The notes under the pieces are model-generated. The model ran no database searches, was not told the origin of the DNA, and worked only from the letters and a program-made list of their open reading frames with translations. A program made the translations under genes and the position numbers. From assembly GCA_910576925.1 (NCBI GenBank), contig CAJTKB010000006.1:1-61801 (forward strand): a DNA stretch of 61,801 bases. The letters are read 5' to 3'. The DNA is from an uncultured Bacilli bacterium. GTDB taxonomy: Bacteria; Bacillota_I; Bacilli_A; RF39; UBA660. Shown here in pieces: positions 33,629-42,453 of this stretch (position 1 is its first letter; each line of letters starts with the position of its first letter).

Positions 33629-35455
33629 TTAATCCATTACTCTCTTAAACATCTTTTCTAAATCATATTTTGTATAAGTTATAATTGTTGGTCTTCCATG
33701 AGGGCAATTAAAAGGATTATCGCATTTACTTAAGGTATCTAATAAATATTCTGCTTCTTCTAAGTTAATGTAATCATTTCCTTTTATAGACATACGACAG
33801 GCCATTGTGGCAGCGGTATGGTCAATAAATTTTTCCTTATCAAAATCTTCCTTTGTTGCAACTATCTCAAAAATTTTTAAAATATCTTCTTTTGTTCTTT
33901 CGTCTTTGATAAATGTGGGATGACTTCTTACAACAAAAGTGTTAGAGCCAAATTCATCTATTTCAAAACCAATACTTTCTAAAAGAAGTAAATTGTTTTT
34001 TATTATTATATATTCATTAGGAGGAAATTCTAAAGAGATTGGTATTAATAAGGATATTTTTTCTATATTAGGATTTGATAAGGATTTCAGACATTTTTCA
34101 TAATTAATTCGTTCAGCGGCTGCGTGTTGATCAATTATATACATACCATCTTCATTTTCTGCTATGATATAAGTCTCATATACTATTCCTCTTGGTATTA
34201 TTTTTTTCATTTTACTAGAGTTATTAGAGCTATCTTCTATTAACTTCAGCTGTTCCTTCTTTGCCTCTTCCTCTCCATATATTACTTTTTCTTCATTAAT
34301 CTCATATTCTTCAATAATTTTCGATGAGAAATTTTCTTGGAACTTTTCTGTCAAATCTTTTACAAGTACTTTCTCACTATCTGGTTTCTCATATTTTTCC
34401 TCATTTATTTTATTATTATTTATTACTTCATTTACTGAAAAATTAGATCTAACTGTTGCTTCTGGTATTAATAATAACTCTTTTATTTTTTTACTAATTG
34501 TTTCTTTGATCAATTCTTTCAAAACGTCCATTTTTGAAAACTTGACATCCATTTTTGTAGGATGAATATTGACATCTACTAAGATAGGGTCAACATCAAT
34601 GTTTAATATGGCAATTGGAAATTTATCTTTAGGAATATAGGTATGATAACTGTCAGTAATTGATTTTATAATTTCATTGTTCCTAATTACTCTTCCATTT
34701 ACAAGAAGAGTAATACTATTTCTGTTAGAACGAGCCATTTCTGGGTATGAGATGTATCCACTTATTAAATAATCATCATTCTCTCCTGTTATTTCAACCA
34801 TTTTTTTAGAAACATCAGAACCATATATTTCATAAATTACTTTTAATAAATTAGAATTACCATCAGTTTTTAAAAGTACTTTATCGTTATTTATTAAGGT
34901 GAATTTAATATTTGGATAAGATAGAGCCATCTTTGATATATAATCTGTTATATGTGCAAGTTCTGTATATAAATTTTTTATATATTTTAAGCGAACGGGT
35001 GTATTGTAGAAAATACTAGTAACAGTAATATCAGTTCCTTTTTGAAGATCTGATGATATGACTTCTTCAATATGTCCCCCTTCTATTTTGATCAAAGTAC
35101 CTCTGTTTTCGTTAGCTGTTTTTAGAACTACTTTAGATATTGAAGCAATAGATGGTAGAGCTTCTCCTCTAAAACCTAACGATGAAATATTAAATAGATC
35201 ACTAAGCGAGGATAATTTACTAGTAGCATGACGTGAAAAAGCTAGTATGGCGTCATCCTTATCCATTCCTACTCCATTATCACTTACCTTAATCATTTTA
35301 GTGCCTGAATCTATTAATTCTATTTTTATTTCATCGCTTTTAGCATCAATTGAATTTTCTACTAATTCTTTTACAATGTTCATCATTTTTTCGACGACTT
35401 CTCCAGCAGCAATTTTATTAGCTAGAACTTCGTCCATAACTTTAATACTTCCCAT
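33629..35455 (-). CDS. mutL: DNA mismatch repair protein MutL
   Basis: 608 residues. N-terminal GHKL ATPase: LANKIAAGEVVEKMMNIVKELVENSIDA, DNGVGM, RHATSKL, GFRGEALPSI. The C-terminal dimer domain carries DQHAAAERINYE, the DQHAxxExxxxE endonuclease motif, plus ACRMSIKGND and CPHGRPTI. So this is a nicking MutL as in Bacillus. mutS is not in the window. Organised uvrC - pilin - mutL, 22 bases after the pilin gene. Confidence 0.98.
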   Translation of the reverse strand: MGSIKVMDEVLANKIAAGEVVEKMMNIVKELVENSIDAKSDEIKIELIDSGTKMIKVSDNGVGMDKDDAILAFSRHATSKLSSLSDLFNISSLGFRGEALPSIASISKVVLKTANENRGTLIKIEGGHIEEVISSDLQKGTDITVTSIFYNTPVRLKYIKNLYTELAHITDYISKMALSYPNIKFTLINNDKVLLKTDGNSNLLKVIYEIYGSDVSKKMVEITGENDDYLISGYISYPEMARSNRNSITLLVNGRVIRNNEIIKSITDSYHTYIPKDKFPIAILNIDVDPILVDVNIHPTKMDVKFSKMDVLKELIKETISKKIKELLLIPEATVRSNFSVNEVINNNKINEEKYEKPDSEKVLVKDLTEKFQENFSSKIIEEYEINEEKVIYGEEEAKKEQLKLIEDSSNNSSKMKKIIPRGIVYETYIIAENEDGMYIIDQHAAAERINYEKCLKSLSNPNIEKISLLIPISLEFPPNEYIIIKNNLLLLESIGFEIDEFGSNTFVVRSHPTFIKDERTKEDILKIFEIVATKEDFDKEKFIDHTAATMACRMSIKGNDYINLEEAEYLLDTLSKCDNPFNCPHGRPTIITYTKYDLEKMFKRVMD

Positions 35456-35477
35456 ATATTACTTCCTTCTTTCTCTT

Positions 35478-35891
35478 TTAACACCCTTTTGACTTATAAC
35501 TATCACAAATTAGGCACACTTTATAGGTAAAAGTTAAATTATAAGAAGTTGGAGTTTCTCTTTTTCCAGTAACAATAATATAACTATCTTTTGATTTATT
35601 GTTATTGTTGCAAGTTTTTCCTTTGTTAATAGGGTCTGTTAAAGTATCTATATAACCTTCTTTTAATAAATCATTAGCATATATTTTTAGGTTTGTACTT
35701 GTTGCTAGTTCAGTATGAGCCGTTAAGTAGTTAACAGCACCACCTTTTAAATTTGATTCGTAGTTTTTATAAGTCTTTTTTTGAGCATTTGATACGTATC
35801 TTGTAACAGCAAGAATCGCTGTTCCTGATATAATTGAAAGAAGTGCAATTACTGCTAGCAATTCAACCATTGTAAATCCTTTATTATTCAT
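35478..35891 (-). CDS. Type IV pilin-like protein
   Basis: 137 residues. The prepilin signal is MNNKG|FTMVELLAVIALLSIISG with the conserved Glu5 of the mature form, followed by a helix and a small globular domain with Cys pairs (CNNNN, VCLICDS ... KGC at the end). Processed by a prepilin peptidase and assembled by a pilus or competence machine encoded elsewhere. Oddly it sits inside the DNA-repair operon: its start overlaps uvrC by 8 bases, and mutL follows. Confidence 0.9.
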   Translation of the reverse strand: MNNKGFTMVELLAVIALLSIISGTAILAVTRYVSNAQKKTYKNYESNLKGGAVNYLTAHTELATSTNLKIYANDLLKEGYIDTLTDPINKGKTCNNNNKSKDSYIIVTGKRETPTSYNLTFTYKVCLICDSYKSKGC

Positions 35892-37689
35892 TTTTTTCTT
35901 CTCCTTTATTTTTATTATCTATTTCTTTTAAATAAGTAAATAGATTTTGTGCTATTTCTTTTCCTACTATTTTTTCTAGCTCATCTATACTTGCTTCTTT
36001 CATTTTCTTTAAAGAGCCAAATTTTTTTAATAGTTCTTTTCTTCTTACTTCTCCAATACCTTCTACCATATCAAGAGTACTAACTAGTAATCCTTTAGAA
36101 CGAATATTTCTATGATATGAGATTGCATAACGATGAACTTCCTCTTGTATTTTAGATAGATATAGAAAAAGATTTGAACTAGCGTTAATCTTGATTTCTT
36201 CTAGATTTTCATTCAAAAGATGATTTGTTCTATGTCTATCATCTTTTACTAAACCTACTATTGGTATATTTAAATTCAGAGATGACAAAATTTCCTTACA
36301 TACATTAATTTGTCCTTTGCCTCCATCTAGTACTATTAAGTCTGGTTTGTAGCTTTCTTCCATTAATACTTTATAATATCTTCGATATATTACTTCCTTC
36401 ATTGCTCCCAAATCATCTTTTACATTAGTTGTTATTTTATACTTCCTATATAGATCTTTAGTTGGTAAAAAGTTATCAAAAACAACCATACCTCCTACAT
36501 AATAAGTTCCAAATAAGTGGGAGTTATCAAAGGATTCTATTCTAGTAATATTTTCTATATTTAATAAGTTTTCTAATTCTTTTTTAGCTTTTAGTCTTGA
36601 TGATTCATCTTTTTCTAATGTTTCTTCTTGAGCTTCTAGATTTTCTTTAGCATTTTCTTTTGCTAAATCAAGAAGACTTTTAATTTTTCCTCTAAATGGA
36701 GTCATAACTTTTATATCTAGATAATTTGATAATAGAGTGCTATCTATTATTTCAGGTACATATAACTGTTTTGGTAAAATCCCTTGTTTTTCATAATATT
36801 TAATAATAAATTCAGTTAATTCTTCACCTGTATCTTCTAATGTTTTGAATAAATCTTTATCTCTTCCAAAAAGTAGTCCATCTCTTATAAAAAATATCTG
36901 AACTGATAGATAATTTTTATCTTGATAGTAATTAATTAAATCAAAAGTTAAATTTTTATTAAGATCGATTTTTTGTTTGCGAAGAGTTGTTTTAATATCA
37001 TCAAGCATATTTTTAAGTTCTAATGCTCTCTCATAATTAAGACTAGTGCTTGCTTTTTCGATCTCTTTCATAATTTTTTCTTCTATCAAGGCACTATCTC
37101 CTTTTAAGAAGGTTATAATTTCTTTATATATAGTATCGATATCATTTTTATCTACTTCTTTAATACAATAACCAAGACACTCGTGAATATGATAGTAAAG
37201 GCAAGCTTCTTTTTTTAGATGCTCGCATTTTCTAAGTGGATATATTCTATTAATCATATTAACTGTTTTTCTGGCAGCGGTTACATTTGGATATGGTCCA
37301 TATAAATGATTTTTGTTTTTCTTTTTCTTGACATTTCTAACAACTCTAAGTCTAGGATATTTTTCGTTTGTTAACTCGATATATGGATAAGATTTATCAT
37401 CTTTTAACAAAATATTATATTTGGGATTATATTTTTTTATTAAAGTTATTTCTAGTATTAGTGATTCTAATTCGGAAGAAGTTACAATGTATTCGAAATC
37501 ATCTATACTTTCTACTAGCATTTTAGTTTTTCCAGTAACTGTTCTTGTGAAGTAACTTCTAAGTCTTCTTTGTAAATTTTTAGCTTTTCCAACATAAATT
37601 ATAATTCCGTCTTTATCTCTCATTTGATAACTTCCAGGCTTAGTTGGTACAAGAGCTAATTTTTCCTTAAAGTCTTTCATAATTTTCAC
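35884..37689 (-). CDS. uvrC: Excinuclease ABC subunit C
   Basis: 601 residues. GIY-YIG domain at the start (PGSYQMRDKDGIIIYVGKAKNLQRRLRSYF), Cys-rich turn CEHLKKEACLYYHIHECLGYC, UVR motif region, the RNase H-like second nuclease (ESFDNSHLFGTYYVGGMVVF, DLIVLDGGKGQ) and a C-terminal helix-hairpin-helix (MVEGIGEVRRKELLKKFGSLKKM). Makes both incisions in nucleotide excision repair with UvrAB. Confidence 0.98.
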   Translation of the reverse strand: MKIMKDFKEKLALVPTKPGSYQMRDKDGIIIYVGKAKNLQRRLRSYFTRTVTGKTKMLVESIDDFEYIVTSSELESLILEITLIKKYNPKYNILLKDDKSYPYIELTNEKYPRLRVVRNVKKKKNKNHLYGPYPNVTAARKTVNMINRIYPLRKCEHLKKEACLYYHIHECLGYCIKEVDKNDIDTIYKEIITFLKGDSALIEEKIMKEIEKASTSLNYERALELKNMLDDIKTTLRKQKIDLNKNLTFDLINYYQDKNYLSVQIFFIRDGLLFGRDKDLFKTLEDTGEELTEFIIKYYEKQGILPKQLYVPEIIDSTLLSNYLDIKVMTPFRGKIKSLLDLAKENAKENLEAQEETLEKDESSRLKAKKELENLLNIENITRIESFDNSHLFGTYYVGGMVVFDNFLPTKDLYRKYKITTNVKDDLGAMKEVIYRRYYKVLMEESYKPDLIVLDGGKGQINVCKEILSSLNLNIPIVGLVKDDRHRTNHLLNENLEEIKINASSNLFLYLSKIQEEVHRYAISYHRNIRSKGLLVSTLDMVEGIGEVRRKELLKKFGSLKKMKEASIDELEKIVGKEIAQNLFTYLKEIDNKNKGEEKNE

Positions 37690-37709
37690 CTATTATTATT
37701 ATAAAATAA

Positions 37710-37732
37710 AAAGGCCTTTAAAGCTAGCCTTT
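37710..37732 (-). terminator. Terminator of the 278-residue gene
   Basis: aaaggc / gccttt arms. On the minus strand the hairpin is followed by TTTTTATTTTAT. It lies between the 278-residue gene and uvrC. Confidence 0.7.
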
Positions 37733-37842
37733 ACCTTATTTTTATCGCTATTTCAGTATTTATTTTATTTCTTATATTCTTAATTTATTTTTTCTAGTAA
37801 TCTCGAAAGTTTCTCATATAATTTCGTGAAAATAGTTATTTT

Positions 37843-38679
37843 TTAGAGTTTTAAGTTTTTGGTTTTTTGTTCACTTTCTATTTTTTCTAAATATTGTTTA
37901 TATAGTGCTATTTTTAATAATTCATATCTGGCTTTTGGTTGATTTGTATTTCTTTCTGCTATTAGTAGTTCTTCGTCGATATCTTTATTTAGTATAACAG
38001 ATATATCTTTAGCTTCAAATAAACTGTAATACTTTTCTTTACTCATTATACTGTTATAACATAGGTCTATAATAGAATTATTATATGTATCATAAGTGTA
38101 TGAATGATAATAAATGTCTTTAAAATAATAACTGCATAATGAAGTTATTGCATAAAAGTCTGGAAATACTTTTGCCAAAAAATATGCATGTTGATGGCAG
38201 TAACCTGGTAATTCATTTTTTCTTATATAAGTTGATATTTTCTTATTTCTTTTAAAATAATGTGATGCTAATTCAAAGGTAAAGTCTCCATATTTTGAAC
38301 TTGATATAATAAACTTTCTTTTACCATCAAAACTGACATCTTGTATTATTGGAGAGGTTAATATGCTTTTTATTGCGCTCTTGTTTTTAGATGGTTTTTC
38401 TAGATTTGATAGGTCAAAAATTGCATCTTTAATCTCATATTTCATATTATAACCATATTTCGTTAGTATTTCAGAAAGGAGATTTATATATTCATATTCC
38501 AAGTTACGCATCAAATTGTTTTGAATTGTTTTTACCTTTTGTATGAACGTCATATTATTTTCAAATTTGCAATCAAGATCTGTAGCTTCTAAGAATTCTT
38601 TTAAGACTGTATGAAATATTTTCTCATCCAAATCAGTTTCTGTATCATAAAATATTTTTGAACAACTATCTAAAAACAT
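37843..38679 (-). CDS. Hypothetical protein with a possible transglutaminase-like Cys-His-Asp triad
   Basis: 278 residues, no recognised family. Mostly helical to about residue 110, then beta/alpha. The C-terminal half has GYCHQHAYFLAK (Cys161), YYHSYTYD (His192) and SIIDLCYN (Asp205). In that order and spacing they look like the triad of transglutaminase/papain-like folds, with the Cys at the start of a helix. No signal peptide or membrane segment, so probably cytoplasmic. It is a single-gene unit between yqeY and uvrC. The triad is inferred from pattern only. Confidence 0.55.
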   Translation of the reverse strand: MFLDSCSKIFYDTETDLDEKIFHTVLKEFLEATDLDCKFENNMTFIQKVKTIQNNLMRNLEYEYINLLSEILTKYGYNMKYEIKDAIFDLSNLEKPSKNKSAIKSILTSPIIQDVSFDGKRKFIISSSKYGDFTFELASHYFKRNKKISTYIRKNELPGYCHQHAYFLAKVFPDFYAITSLCSYYFKDIYYHSYTYDTYNNSIIDLCYNSIMSKEKYYSLFEAKDISVILNKDIDEELLIAERNTNQPKARYELLKIALYKQYLEKIESEQKTKNLKL

Positions 38680-38829
38680 ATTTCTTTCTCCTTTTAAAGG
38701 TTATTAAATTAAGTATCAAATAACTATTATTATATAAAGTTCTATTTCAAAAAAAGTATGATTATTTTATCATACTATAGAAATATTGTACAGTTTTTTA
38801 GCCCTTTTCTCAAGAAAAGTTAAATAAAA

Positions 38830-38864
38830 AGATCAGTGCTTATCTAACTTATTATCACTGATCT
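38830..38864 (-). terminator. Terminator after yqeY
   Basis: Perfect 9-bp arms (agatcagtg / cactgatct). On the minus strand followed by TTTTTATTTA. Ends the transcript rpsU - hybrid kinase - yqeY. Confidence 0.85.
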
Positions 38865-38946
38865 AACTTACTATTTTATTTTGTTTTTGTAATAATTTAT
38901 TATATCAATTGGTATATTTGCTATTTATTGGTATTTTTCTTATTAT

Positions 38947-39384
38947 TTAATTCAATCTTTCTTTAATCATCATTGATATTTTACTCATATCAAATCTGCC
39001 TTTAACAAGTGGAGTTACTTCTTTCATTACTTTTCCCATATCTTTCATACCTTCTGGGTTAGTCTTTTTAAATATGTCATCTAGTATTTTTTCTATTTCT
39101 TCTTCAGTTAAAGCTTCTGGTAAATATTGCTGTAGTGTGCTTAATTCGAAATTAGCTTTTTCTATTAAATCTTTTCTTCCTCCTTTTTCAAACTCTTTTA
39201 TAGAGTCTTTTATAAGTTTTACTTGATGAGTTATAGCATCTATAACTAATTCATCATTTATTTCCTTTTGTTTATCAATATGTTCTTTATCAACTGCTGA
39301 TTTTACTCCTCTTATTACTGTTAGACGCTCCTTTTCTTTGTTTTTCATAGATTCTATCATATCATTTTTTATTTGTTCGTACAT
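38947..39384 (-). CDS. yqeY: GatB/YqeY domain protein
   Basis: 145 residues, the standard length. MIESMKNKEKERLTVIRGVKSAVDKEHIDK, the LQQYLPEALTEEEIEKILD motif and the GKVMKEVTPLVKGRFD end are family signatures. YqeY shares its fold with the tail of GatB and is thought to act on tRNA, but the role is unsettled. rpsU - yqeY is a common pair in Firmicutes. Here a hybrid kinase gene separates them. Confidence 0.95.
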   Translation of the reverse strand: MYEQIKNDMIESMKNKEKERLTVIRGVKSAVDKEHIDKQKEINDELVIDAITHQVKLIKDSIKEFEKGGRKDLIEKANFELSTLQQYLPEALTEEEIEKILDDIFKKTNPEGMKDMGKVMKEVTPLVKGRFDMSKISMMIKERLN

Positions 39385-39399
39385 AATAATTTCTCCTTA

Positions 39400-41217
39400 T
39401 TAATCAAAAATCTTTTTTAATATACGGTCTAATTCTTTTTTGGAAATTGGTTTAGAAATATATTCATCAAAACCATCTTGTAATAGATATTTTTCTTTCA
39501 TTCCATCTATAGCGTTAGCTGTTAACATCACTGTTGGAGTATTAAAACTATCATCTTCTTTTAATTTCTTATAGGTTTCTACTCCGCTCATATTTGGCAT
39601 CATATCATCCATTAATATTAAGTCAAAGTGTTCTCCTAATTTAATCAATTCTAAGCATTCTCCACCACTTAAGACTGATTTAACATCAACATTATATTTT
39701 TCAAGTAAACGTTCAGCTACTTTAATATTTAATCTGTTATCATCTACTATAAGAACTCTTTTGTTAGATATATCTGTTTCTAATGCTTCTTTTTCGTTAT
39801 TTACTTTATTCTTTATTATACCTTGATCTATTGCAACAGTTATTTTTAGACCTCTTCCATAAACATTTTGAGCAACTATTGTTCCATTCATTAATTCAAC
39901 TAATCTTTTAGTATCACTTAATGAGGTATTGCTACCATTTATTAAATCTTCTTCTACACCATCACTATTTTTGTTATCAAATAATGTCTTTAATTTTTCT
40001 TTTTTTACAATACCACCAGTATCTTCTAGGGAAATTATTAATCTACAAGCATTATCTTTAATAACAGAAGTAACATTAAATTCAATATAACCTATTTTAG
40101 TCCTGTCTATTGAGTTTGCTAATAAGTTTAAAAGTATTTGTCTTAATATTACATAGTCCCCATATAAGGCTTCTGGAAGAGTTGTGTCAAAACAGGTTCT
40201 AAATTCAATGTGACCTTTTCGCATAACTTCTTTTGAAAAGTCAGTAAGCTCATCTAACATACTTATCAAATTATATCTTTTCTTTACTAATTCGACTTTC
40301 TTTACATCTAGTTTTGAAATATCTAAAATGCCATCTACTACTTTTAACAGATTAGTGGCAGATGATGAAATATTTTCTACATCCTTTTGTATGTCCTTAT
40401 CTAATTTTTTGTCATTTAGGGTTTCAGTAAAACCAATAATATTAGTCAAAGGCGTTCTAATTTCATGTGATATATTATATAAAAATTTAGTTTTGGCACG
40501 ACTTGCTTCTTCGGCTCTAGCTTTAGCATCACTAAGTTCATCTATTGTTTTTAAATCAGGATTTTCAATAGTAAAGAATATTAGAAAAGTGATAAAGGTT
40601 TCTACCGAAGTTGTTAATAATAGTTCTTTATGAGTATATTCTAAATATATTACTATTGGAAAAACAATTGTATAGCCAATTAATGGTACTATTTTTTTCT
40701 TTTCAACATTTTTGTAACCTATCATCATAAATATTAGACTACAAATAATGCAAATTGCACTCATTGCTGTACATAAAAAACTACTTGGGCCATAAGAATA
40801 AACACTATTTATATTTGAATTATCATAGTAAAGAGGTAGTAAAAGAAGAGCAAAGGCAACTATAAAATATATTTTTAAGAATATTCCTGATATTTTTTTA
40901 TAAATTTCTTTACTATTAAATCTTAAATTGATTTTTTTCTTGAAGGATATAATAAAAGTATAATACATAAATAACATTAACCAAGTTAGGGAATATATTA
41001 AGTAAAGTTTATTTAAAATTGATGTAAGTAGAGGGAAACTTTCTTTGTTTAGTGTTACTAAATAACAAAACATTTCTATTATTAGACCTATAAAGTTAGT
41101 TCCTGCTAATAATGAATAAACTTTATTTTCTAATGTATTAAGCTTTTTTTTATAAAAATATACAACTAATAACATAGCACTATAAAACATACTACATATA
41201 ATAAATGATGCACTCAT
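39400..41217 (-). CDS. Hybrid sensor histidine kinase / response regulator
   Basis: 605 residues: seven membrane helices (about 5-215, HisKA_7TM-like sensor), HisKA with NISHEIRTPLTNIIGF (His251), HATPase_c with N-box LLNLLANSID and G1 DTGG, and a C-terminal receiver with VLIVDDNRLN, phospho-acceptor in LILMDDMMPN, LTANA and ISKPIS. The ATPase lid, normally GxGLGLS, reads GSNTSLS, so ATP binding may be impaired. Signals probably pass to an unknown HPt or output protein. It occupies the gap between rpsU and yqeY, 15 bases before yqeY, which suggests insertion into an old operon. Confidence 0.9.
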   Translation of the reverse strand: MSASFIICSMFYSAMLLVVYFYKKKLNTLENKVYSLLAGTNFIGLIIEMFCYLVTLNKESFPLLTSILNKLYLIYSLTWLMLFMYYTFIISFKKKINLRFNSKEIYKKISGIFLKIYFIVAFALLLLPLYYDNSNINSVYSYGPSSFLCTAMSAICIICSLIFMMIGYKNVEKKKIVPLIGYTIVFPIVIYLEYTHKELLLTTSVETFITFLIFFTIENPDLKTIDELSDAKARAEEASRAKTKFLYNISHEIRTPLTNIIGFTETLNDKKLDKDIQKDVENISSSATNLLKVVDGILDISKLDVKKVELVKKRYNLISMLDELTDFSKEVMRKGHIEFRTCFDTTLPEALYGDYVILRQILLNLLANSIDRTKIGYIEFNVTSVIKDNACRLIISLEDTGGIVKKEKLKTLFDNKNSDGVEEDLINGSNTSLSDTKRLVELMNGTIVAQNVYGRGLKITVAIDQGIIKNKVNNEKEALETDISNKRVLIVDDNRLNIKVAERLLEKYNVDVKSVLSGGECLELIKLGEHFDLILMDDMMPNMSGVETYKKLKEDDSFNTPTVMLTANAIDGMKEKYLLQDGFDEYISKPISKKELDRILKKIFD

Positions 41218-41289
41218 AATGGCCTCCTATAATCTTATCTTCCTTTATATTATAACAAGTTATATATTTATTTACAAGATGTAAAAAAA

Positions 41290-41318
41290 TAAAAGTTGCC
41301 AATATATGACAACTTTTA
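41290..41318 (-). terminator. rpsU terminator
   Basis: taaaagttg / caactttta arms with an 11-base loop. On the minus strand followed by TTTTTTTAC. It starts at the rpsU stop codon, so read-through is needed for the kinase gene unless it has its own promoter. Confidence 0.85.
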
Positions 41319-41519
41319 TTAATCTCTATCGCGATTTGCTTTATTTCTTTTTCTTGAATTTTTAATGCCTTCTTTTTTAGCGTTTCTTCTCTTAACTCCT
41401 GGTTTATCGTAGCATTCTCTTTTTTTGCATTCTGAAGGGACTCCGTCTCTTGCAACTTTTTGTTTAAACTTTCTTAAAGCCATATCTAAGTTACCATTCT
41501 TTACAGTTACCTGTGTCAT
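41319..41519 (-). CDS. rpsU: Ribosomal protein S21
   Basis: 66 residues, rich in Lys/Arg: VKNGNLDMALRKFKQKVARDGVPSECKKRECYDKPGVKRR, the invariant S21 block. Slightly longer than the usual 57-58 because of the basic tail. Sits near the anti-Shine-Dalgarno region of the 30S subunit. The ribosome-binding site GGGAGGGAG is very strong. Confidence 0.97.
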   Translation of the reverse strand: MTQVTVKNGNLDMALRKFKQKVARDGVPSECKKRECYDKPGVKRRNAKKEGIKNSRKRNKANRDRD

Positions 41520-41552
41520 TTTTTCTCCCTCCCTTCATTTATAACTACTAAG

Positions 41553-41581
41553 ATTATAACAAATATATGCTTATTATTCAA
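41553..41581 (-). promoter_or_regulatory. rpsU promoter
   Basis: Minus strand TTGAAT (41576-41581), 17 bases, TATAAT (41553-41558). Start point near 41546, about 27 bases before the ATG. Confidence 0.75.
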
Positions 41582-41712
41582 CAAAAAATTACACTTTTTA
41601 TGAAAAAACTACATTTTTTTTATTATTATACCTATAATTTTGCCAATATTATATATTGCTGAGAAGAAATAGTTGGTAGTAATAATCGTAATTATGAAAT
41701 AAAATATTTCTT

Positions 41713-41910
41713 TTATTCTGTTTTTGGAGTTATCTCTAGTGGACATATTCCTTCTTCATCTGTTAGTCTTCTTATAGATGTACCTACACTATTTCCAGCA
41801 TCAAATATTACTTTTATGATATTAGTTAAAGCGGTAATAACAGCTCCTGTTAGACTAGTATTACTTGCACCTCCTATTATTTGATCTAAACTATTTTCTC
41901 CTATTTTCAT
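41713..41910 (-). CDS. Double-glycine-leader bacteriocin precursor, peptide A
   Basis: 65 residues. A 14-residue leader MKIGENSLDQIIGG ends in the double glycine recognised by C39 peptidases. The mature part is about 51 residues: ASNTSLTGAVITALTN, a hydrophobic helix to about residue 37, GNSVG (a GxxxG motif, 39-43), a basic RR and an acidic, Pro-containing tail with one Cys (EEGICPLEI). The charge pattern and motif fit one half of a class IIb two-peptide bacteriocin. It starts 2 bases after peptide B ends, with GGTGA inside B's last codons. The exporter gene lies upstream in the same operon. No homologue is known to me. Confidence 0.7.
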   Translation of the reverse strand: MKIGENSLDQIIGGASNTSLTGAVITALTNIIKVIFDAGNSVGTSIRRLTDEEGICPLEITPKTE

Positions 41911-41912
41911 AA

Positions 41913-42056
41913 TTATTCACCGCATTTTTTAGGATTAGTATAACCATCTAAAATACCAGATAGGAATACTACTATAGTAGTTGCTATCAAATAAACCATT
42001 ACACTTACCTCTCCTCCTGTAATTTTTTCTAATTTTTTATCACTTAATTTATGCAT
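41913..42056 (-). CDS. Double-glycine-leader bacteriocin precursor, peptide B
   Basis: 47 residues. Leader MHKLSDKKLEKITGG (15 residues) has the class II pattern of L-S-x-x-x-L-x-x-I-x-GG. The mature part is 32 residues: EVSVMVYLIATTIVVFLSG..., with one hydrophobic helix that contains GILDG (GxxxG, 34-38), then a polar tail NPKKCGE with one Cys. AGGAGGAAT stands close before the ATG at 42056. It directly follows the accessory gene (the stop at 42058 is 1 base away). Expected partner of peptide A. Confidence 0.72.
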   Translation of the reverse strand: MHKLSDKKLEKITGGEVSVMVYLIATTIVVFLSGILDGYTNPKKCGE

Positions 42057-42057
42057 A

Positions 42058-42453
42058 TTATTCCTCCTTCCAGCAACTTTTAAACATTGTTATATATGAT
42101 TTTTTATTACTTAATATACTTATACTTGGATTATTATTTAGTTTTACATCTTTTATTTTTAATATTAGTTCATTATAATATTTATTGTTATTTTTATAAA
42201 TATTTCTAGTAATAGATACTATTTCTAGTGGATATTTTTTTGAGTTTAGGTAGATATATTTATTTTTTTCTATTATTTTTAATTCTTTATCTCCTACTAT
42301 AAGTTTTATTTCATCATTTAGTGCATAAATATAATTTAGTTTGATATATTTGTTGTATTTATTAACAGAAAAGTAAAAAAGGGTTATTAGAAAACATATA
42401 ATGGTTACAAAATTGAAAAAGAATAATAGTCTATATTTTTTATATTTCTTCAT
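42058..42453 (-). CDS. Short membrane-fusion-like accessory protein of the peptide exporter
   Basis: About 131 residues from the ATG at 42453 (a start 4 codons upstream is possible). It has a basic N-terminus, one membrane helix (about 10-30), then an outer beta-rich domain (YALNDEIKLIVGDKELKII, LEIVSITRNIY, LILKIKDVKLNN). HlyD/BlpB-type accessory proteins are usually about 400 residues with a long coiled-coil hairpin. Here that hairpin is absent, so this is either a minimal form, an immunity protein or a membrane anchor. It overlaps the end of the ABC exporter gene by 14 bases. Confidence 0.55.
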   Translation of the reverse strand: MKKYKKYRLLFFFNFVTIICFLITLFYFSVNKYNKYIKLNYIYALNDEIKLIVGDKELKIIEKNKYIYLNSKKYPLEIVSITRNIYKNNNKYYNELILKIKDVKLNNNPSISILSNKKSYITMFKSCWKEE

